Shown piece by piece: positions 58,343-64,000 of a stretch of 64,000 nt of DNA. The position numbers and the translations under genes are program-made. The DNA comes from Carposina sasakii (taxonomy: Eukaryota > Arthropoda > Insecta > Lepidoptera > Carposinidae): positions 12,462,001 to 12,526,000 of the forward strand of contig CP053154.1 in NCBI GenBank assembly GCA_014607495.2. The letters are read 5' to 3'. The notes beneath the pieces are model-generated. The model searched no databases and had not been told where the DNA came from. It worked only from the letters and a program-made list of their open reading frames with translations. Every line of letters starts with the position of its first letter. Within the stretch, counting starts at the first letter, position 1.

Positions 58343-58491
58343 AATAAAATTATCTATACTTATATGAATTACGAGTATTACAGGTACTAAGATGATAAAA
58401 TTATTGAAAGAATACTAGGATAATTAAATGTCGGATGTTATATTTGTTTATAACTGGGCCTACATAAAAATATAAATTTGGTTTAAATCAA

Positions 58492-58690
58492 AATAACTGT
58501 ACATAATCGAAATGCAATAAAATGGCAATATAGACAACTTGTTCACAAAATTTGAGACTCGAAATCACATGTTTATCATTCCAACTACTTAATAAGAACA
58601 GTTTCTAAATAACTCAGAAAGCTCATACAAGCTTTTCAAATAAAATTTGTTATTTCGAGTCTCGAACCTTGTGGATATTTTTTTTTTTTT
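58492..58690. mobile_element. Diverged palindromic MITE
   Basis: AATTTGAGACTCGAAATCAC on the left and TTATTTCGAGTCTCGAACC on the right; the ends are lost. Confidence 0.5.
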
Positions 58691-58699
58691 CAATTTTTT

Positions 58700-61190
58700 C
58701 AAATTCAAAATCATTTATTCGACATGAAAGCATTAACAACTTGTTTGTCGATTGTCTAATTATATGTTACTTTCTATGTTCGCACCCCAAAAATGAAACC
58801 GCTACCAAACAAAAAAGGAGGTGAATTTAAACAACCCAAAAATAAATAAATCGCAAAGCTTTTGCTTTGGCAACGGTCACCACCCCAAGGTGCGATTTGT
58901 TACGGTCTGTCAGGCATAAGTTAGCGATTCGGGGCTTAATAGCCACCAACGTGGAGCTAATAAGAGTTAAGGTCGCCTAAAGACGAAATCCAGGAGAGCT
59001 GCTACACAGTTCTCCTTTATGGCAAAACCAATATTAGGTCTGACACACTGCATGATTCTACTATTACTGTTACACTATTTCAGTGAAGTGTCATTGCTTG
59101 GAAGAAGAAATAGCAGGAAAACTCCCAGCGACACAGTCAAAACTAAGTAACATATTAACAAAAGAATCTTACATTGGATTAGATATCAGTTAATCATAGT
59201 AAAACTTAACTCACTTAGTGTCTATAAATTCAATTATCATAACACAATTAATTTAAATTCATATAGATTATTGGACTATATTACTAACAGCATTTTGCTT
59301 AACATACCTACCTACAGTCTCTATAATATACGTGAAATACTAAATAATAGACAAGAGATAAATATAAAAGGTCATAAAAAAGCTAATTCAATATAGATAC
59401 CAAATTTAACATTTGCATTCCTTGTTATTTATACTCTTATGTTTCGTTAATTAGAGTCAAGATCACTGACCTCTGTCGAAATATTTGGATGCAAAAAGAT
59501 GAATTGTATTCCGATAACTACAGTAACCTTTATGCATTTTTGTACATGTGTATAATGACTTGGCCTTAGAATCTTGACGGATAATAATAACCTCTGTGGA
59601 TATTCTTATGTGGTCTTTTATGTTAGGCTCCCCGGGCCAGACTTTAATTTAAATACTATTATTATATATTATATTATTATATTATATTGGATTGGAACAT
59701 CAGATGTCGAGTTTCTACATCTATTATTTTTAGTACTTGTTTGCAAAAGTCAGTCAGTTAGTCGATATAACATAGATAGTAAACCATTTCCCAAATCTAA
59801 CAAAAAACTTTTTTCTTTTTTGTTTTATAATAAAATATATTTTTTACCTACACTTAGCTATTCTCTTTTAGATTTTTTAAAATTAAATATACATACATAC
59901 ATTTTAGGTAATTTATGATTCATCCAGGTTACTTGACCCTTCGCAAAAGTATCTATTTACAAGAACATTATGGTATTATTCTATAGTTTTAAAGCTTCAT
60001 TGTATTTGGTAGATAACCAAATTTTAAGCAGTAAAGTACGAGTAGACAAACACAAAACTTGTATAATCATACAAGCAAATTTTAGCACATTTTTCACCGC
60101 AAAAGATATTAATAGCCTCACTAAATAGGAGATGCAAGTCTTGTAGACTGTTTAGTAGATATTTTAAAAACCGGCAATATAGTGATGATGTAAGATACTA
60201 GCTTAGTAGAAGGTTCCTGTATTCTTAATATATAAAACCCGTCTGCGTTGAATCCCATAGCTTTAGACTAGGTCATAGACTAGGTATTCTAAAAAAAAGG
60301 CAATTCAAATTTATGAATAAAATAGGTTTCTTAGAATGCCCTATTTAGCTGATATATTTTTTAATGTTTCATTTGTCATGTTTTTTGTTAAAAGTTTTGG
60401 TTATTTTCAAACAGATTTCTGAATTAAAATGTAATCGGTATTACATTTTATGGAATCGCAACTTTTGCCTAATTATAAAGCTCCTTATTTTTTAATTACA
60501 TTATTATTCGGGCTATAGAGGTTACTTTAGTAGCAAGACACATTTGTGACCCTTTTTTTTTTGCTCCCGGGTTCTCATGCTGACACCCTTACTATAAAGT
60601 ATTGTGGACGGAGTATATAAGTGTACTGTAAGTATTCTCACTGAAAGGCAGACCCGATACGCATTACGCAAATTTTTTTTTAAAAAACTACCTGACATGA
60701 GCAAAATCGTGGACGAATGCTAATTCGAAACATCTGGCGGTCTTACACTTTATTCTTACATAATAAACAAATGTATTCAATTACAATAAAAGTTTTTTAA
60801 ACTAACGGAAATGGCCCAGTTAACAGTTGTTTGGGATATTGTCAGCAAAAATCATCGCAAAGGTTGATGACCGGAGGAAATGTCATGATTTTATCAAAAA
60901 GTTCGTTCAACTTACATCGTAAGGTTAATTTTATACCTGTTGGGTTATTTTAAGTGTGCCATCCATAGTAACAAATAGAAATAAATAATGTTACAAGTTA
61001 TATATTCAGCTAACATACTCATTTTAAACTATAGTTTTATAACTCGAAATTATGTAGTTACTAAATATTCAAGTAGTATACGTACGAGTATTATATTCAG
61101 CTCAGCTAAAAATTGTTCAAAAACCAGTTTAACAAATAGATAACAATAAACATGGAGTAGAAACGGACTAACTTTACCTTCAAGCTTTAG
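58700..61190. other. Region without a supported gene
   Basis: AT-rich with long runs of short words. 58840-59060 has higher GC and unique-looking sequence. The plus open frame at 59574-59918 has hydrophobic residues but no family features. Part of gene C intron 2 if the gene is intact. Confidence 0.45.
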
Positions 61191-61197
61191 GACATTA

Positions 61198-61566
61198 TAC
61201 AGGATATTTTTGGTCGTCAACGTTCCCGAAAACTACGGAATTCCTCATCATCACGATCATTTTTCTCCATGGAAGCATACCTGGGAGGTCTGGTTTCCAA
61301 AATATTAGGCTCGTAAGTTGAGTAAATAGACGCGTTTTTCTGCAAAATGCACATAGACGCGCGTAGCAGGATTTTTTCACGAAAAATAATAATTTTTTAA
61401 AAAAACTAACATAAACACTAGACACTATAAATTTCGCACGATCAAGGAATTTAAAAAAAAAATTCAAAAAAAAATTTTTTTTCCCAGCTTTTTTTGGCTT
61501 AAACTTACTTTATTTCATGAAGAATACGTACCCTTCGTTAAAGGTGGCCAAAAAAAACATCCTGTA
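61198..61566. mobile_element. MITE family 1, copy (61198-61566)
   Basis: TACAGGATATTTTTGGTCGT to ACATCCTGTA with many small deletions. Confidence 0.8.
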
Positions 61567-62393
61567 TACTATTTGGATTAGGATATTTCCGAACTACAAT
61601 CTTGATTTTTTATAATAAGACGGCAATACTGCTAAACGAATGTTGATGAAATGCTATTCCCTCCCACACATGACCTCTTGAAAAAATATATTTATTTAAT
61701 TTTTCAAGTTCTCGTTTTATATGGAAAATTATCTGTTTAGAAAGAAGGCATCAACTTTATTTTTCTGATAGGCTATCAACTCGAATCTGACGTTTTGAAA
61801 AATCACCTCTGATTTGTGTAACCTAACTAACTATCCTGTACACATCAAAAGCAGTTATTTTATGCAAATTATTAACCGCAAATAAAATCAATCAATCCGA
61901 TGAAATTGGGAACGAACGAAATAAAAACTTGCTTATTTTATTTATGGTGTTTGATCCCATTGGATAAACCACCAAAACGTGTTTATTTGGATATATTGCG
62001 AAATTTCAAATCTTACCTACTTTTCTCTAAGTTGGTAGGTACTAAACTTTTCTCTTTAATAAGTCAATGACCTCGATAAATAATGTTATTAAATTATAGA
62101 CTCTTGAATATATTTAAGTTAGGGAAAATCAAACAGGTTTGATCGATGATAAGACTTACTCGTATTAGTTTTAAAAAACTGTGCTAAATTTCGAGGTCAG
62201 TACAAACAGGTGTGAAGAGCCTTTATAAGAAAAATGACCATATACCTAATTTTAACTTTCTGAAATAAAACCTTTTACTAAGGTTCCTCTGCTTTCATCA
62301 ACGGCGTTGACCTTTTCACTAGTTAAATCTAGGAAGAGATAAAAATATTACCTACACACCTACGAAAATCATGTATGTAAAACGAATGGAGAC

Positions 62394-62562
62394 CGCGCCT
62401 CGGCAAGCGTAGCGTTGGGAGCCCTCCGGCCAGATGGACCGATGACTTAAAGAGTACGGCTGGTAGTGACTGGATGGCAAAAACGGGAGATCGAGCCGTG
62501 CGGTGTACACTGGGGGAGGCCTACGTCCAGCAGTGGACTGCAATAGGCTGACGACGACGAAA
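62394..62562 (+). mobile_element. RTE-like LINE 3' end
   Basis: GGAGCCCTCCGGCCAGATGG to GGCCTACGTCCAGCAGTGGA, CTGCAATAGGCTG and (ACG)n. Confidence 0.75.
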
Positions 62563-62610
62563 AACATGTAGTACATAGGTACCTACATACATACAGTACA
62601 AACATACATA

Positions 62611-63117
62611 TACAGGGTGTAAAAAGACAACGATGTTTTTTTAAGACCTCGTATTCTTTATAAGGTTACGATCATTTTCTTCTATAGAAACAACCCTGGG
62701 AATCGACAAAAAATTATGAAATTATTAATAAAGAAAATGGAAAAATTTCTTCACCCGAGTGGGAATCGAACCCACGACCACTACAAACCGTACCAGCACG
62801 AAACAGAATAAAAAAAATTATGAAAAAATACTGTCATTTTATTCCAAGCAATGTATTCGTTTGATGCGCAAAGTACAAATGTATATACCTACAAAACTAA
62901 CATTATAACATTTTTACATGGTATCTTCGAAAAAAATGTTTGTTTATCGATTTCAAATGGTTTTCTTTGTAAAAAAAAATAATATTAATGTAACTTTGTA
63001 CCTCAATAACTTGGAAACCCGTGGTTTCCCAAGGGTGCTTCCATAGAAAAAAATTATCGTGGTGTTACAAAGAATACGAGGTATTAAAAGAACAAAGTTG
63101 TCTTTTTACACCCAGTA
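62611..63117. mobile_element. TIR element with TACAGGGTGTAAAAAGACAA ends, containing a SINE
   Basis: The arms are inverse over about 90 bases. The subterminal part (ACGATCATTTTCTTCTATAG) resembles that of MITE family 1. A SINE family 2 fragment lies at about 62711-62811, with the AAAAATTATGAAA-like sequence on both sides. Confidence 0.75.
62711..62811 (-). mobile_element. SINE family 2 fragment in TIR element
   Basis: GAGTGGGAATCGAACCCACG and ATTAATAAAGAAAATGGAAA match 57912-58012. Confidence 0.65.
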
Positions 63118-63539
63118 TACAGTGTGCAATTTTTTTATCCAAAGTAAACCAGACAGAGCAAAACTGCAGAGCAAAAAAATCATAATTTATCTGATTATTA
63201 GTGAACTGACTGTTCATCCTTTCTTCTTATCTTAAACCATCTGTTTTGCGACATTTTTTCAAATAAAGAAAATAATGTCGTCTACCCAAATAATAAAAAA
63301 ACACGATCTTATTAACATAGACAACCAAAATCAATGACACAAGTATTTTAAATGTCGCAATTTTTTTATAGATATCTACCTACCTACGGGTATCAGCCAT
63401 AATGCATATCTATATCAGCAAAATGATATTCAAAATATGTAGTCATTCGTCTACCTACACATTTGCACTATCATAATATTTTACGACTGTTATAAAAAAA
63501 TCAATCTTCTTTTTGTTTATCCGCCATTCCCAATAAAAT

Positions 63540-63980
63540 CTATACTGTATACAGATAAATAAAATTAGAGGGTATGTTTGTAAGTAACATAAAATAACCG
63601 CTTTTGACTAAATGCGTATGCATGGTATACGAGTACCTATACAAAAATAACAACTTTTTTCAGTTTTTGTCGGTCTGCCTGTCTGTGTCGGTAGGTGTGT
63701 CTGTCTGTTTGTTCCGGCTAATCTGTGAAACTCCGGTCCAGCCGATTTTGACTATGGCAGATAGGTGAAAAATTAGGAGTATATTTAAATAGATAGTGTA
63801 TCGGCGAATGTTTTTTTCGGCGTATCATTGGTCGATGAAACGTGCTGCGAAATGTTTGCGAAATGTTCTATCGACGAATGATTCTTTCGGAAAATCAACC
63901 GGTCGATGAAAAGTGACTTCGGCGAAACGTTCTATCGGCGAAGAGTAGTTCGGCAAACCGTTTCAAGCTCGTCTTAGACA
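63540..63980. repeat. Common lepidopteran repeats at the right end
   Basis: 63540-63770 has phrases such as GTCTGTCTGTTTGTTCCGGC, common in moth repeats. 63795-63970 is a set of short diverged words (TTCGGCGAA, ATCGACGAATGATT) also found at 38225-38290. Confidence 0.45.
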
Positions 63981-64000
63981 ACAATAAAACTTATTACAAA

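Noticed and set aside
59574..59918. 114-codon hydrophobic open frame
   Set aside because: AT-rich codons give hydrophobic residues by chance; no family motif, splice partner or good start.
57413..64000. Third exon of gene C
   Set aside because: Looked for the WGxCVP signature on the plus strand and found none; it probably lies beyond the window.

Overview
This is a window of an insect nuclear genome, almost certainly a moth or butterfly. It is AT-rich, its genes have many introns, and most of the space is taken by small repeats typical of Lepidoptera: RTE-like LINE 3' ends, tRNA-derived SINEs, Tc1/mariner-like MITEs, foldback elements and Helitron-like ends. I saw no bacterial genes, CRISPR array, rRNA or free-standing tRNA gene.

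The recognisable host genes are three members of one family: nose-resistant-to-fluoxetine-6-like proteins (NRF domain plus acyltransferase-3 membrane domain). Gene B (32266 down to 19610, minus strand) is complete. I could join 12 exons with consistent splice phase into one 1355-residue frame. It has a signal peptide, a long charged ectodomain with four poly-aspartate blocks, a six-cysteine NRF domain, a multi-pass acyltransferase-3 region and a very acidic C-terminal tail. Gene A (from 18460, minus strand) lies just beyond the 3' end of gene B. Only its first exon is visible, and its next exon must lie beyond the left edge or be lost. Gene C (from 45212, plus strand) diverges from gene B across about 13 kb. 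Its first two exons are visible, separated by an 11.7 kb intron, and the rest lies beyond the right edge. All three first exons end at the same W-A-L-K/N position in the same phase, which indicates tandem duplication of one ancestral gene.

Layout: 1-17.9 kb is repeat-rich and may be intron 1 of gene A. 17.9-18.5 kb is gene A exon 1. 19.6-32.3 kb is gene B. 32.3-45.2 kb is the intergenic region between the divergent genes B and C, with many SINEs and MITEs and one unexplained tandem-repeat open frame (38.26-38.73 kb). 45.2-57.4 kb is gene C exons 1 and 2 with the long repeat-filled intron. 57.4-64 kb is more gene C intron.

The mobile elements give clear insertion histories: a LINE inside a MITE with a 12-bp target duplication, SINEs inside MITEs, and MITEs inside RTE tails. 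At least four small-element families with different interiors share a TA-flanked CAGGRTG terminus, which suggests a shared transposase. Exon borders were read by eye from splice sites and family similarity. No homology search was run.
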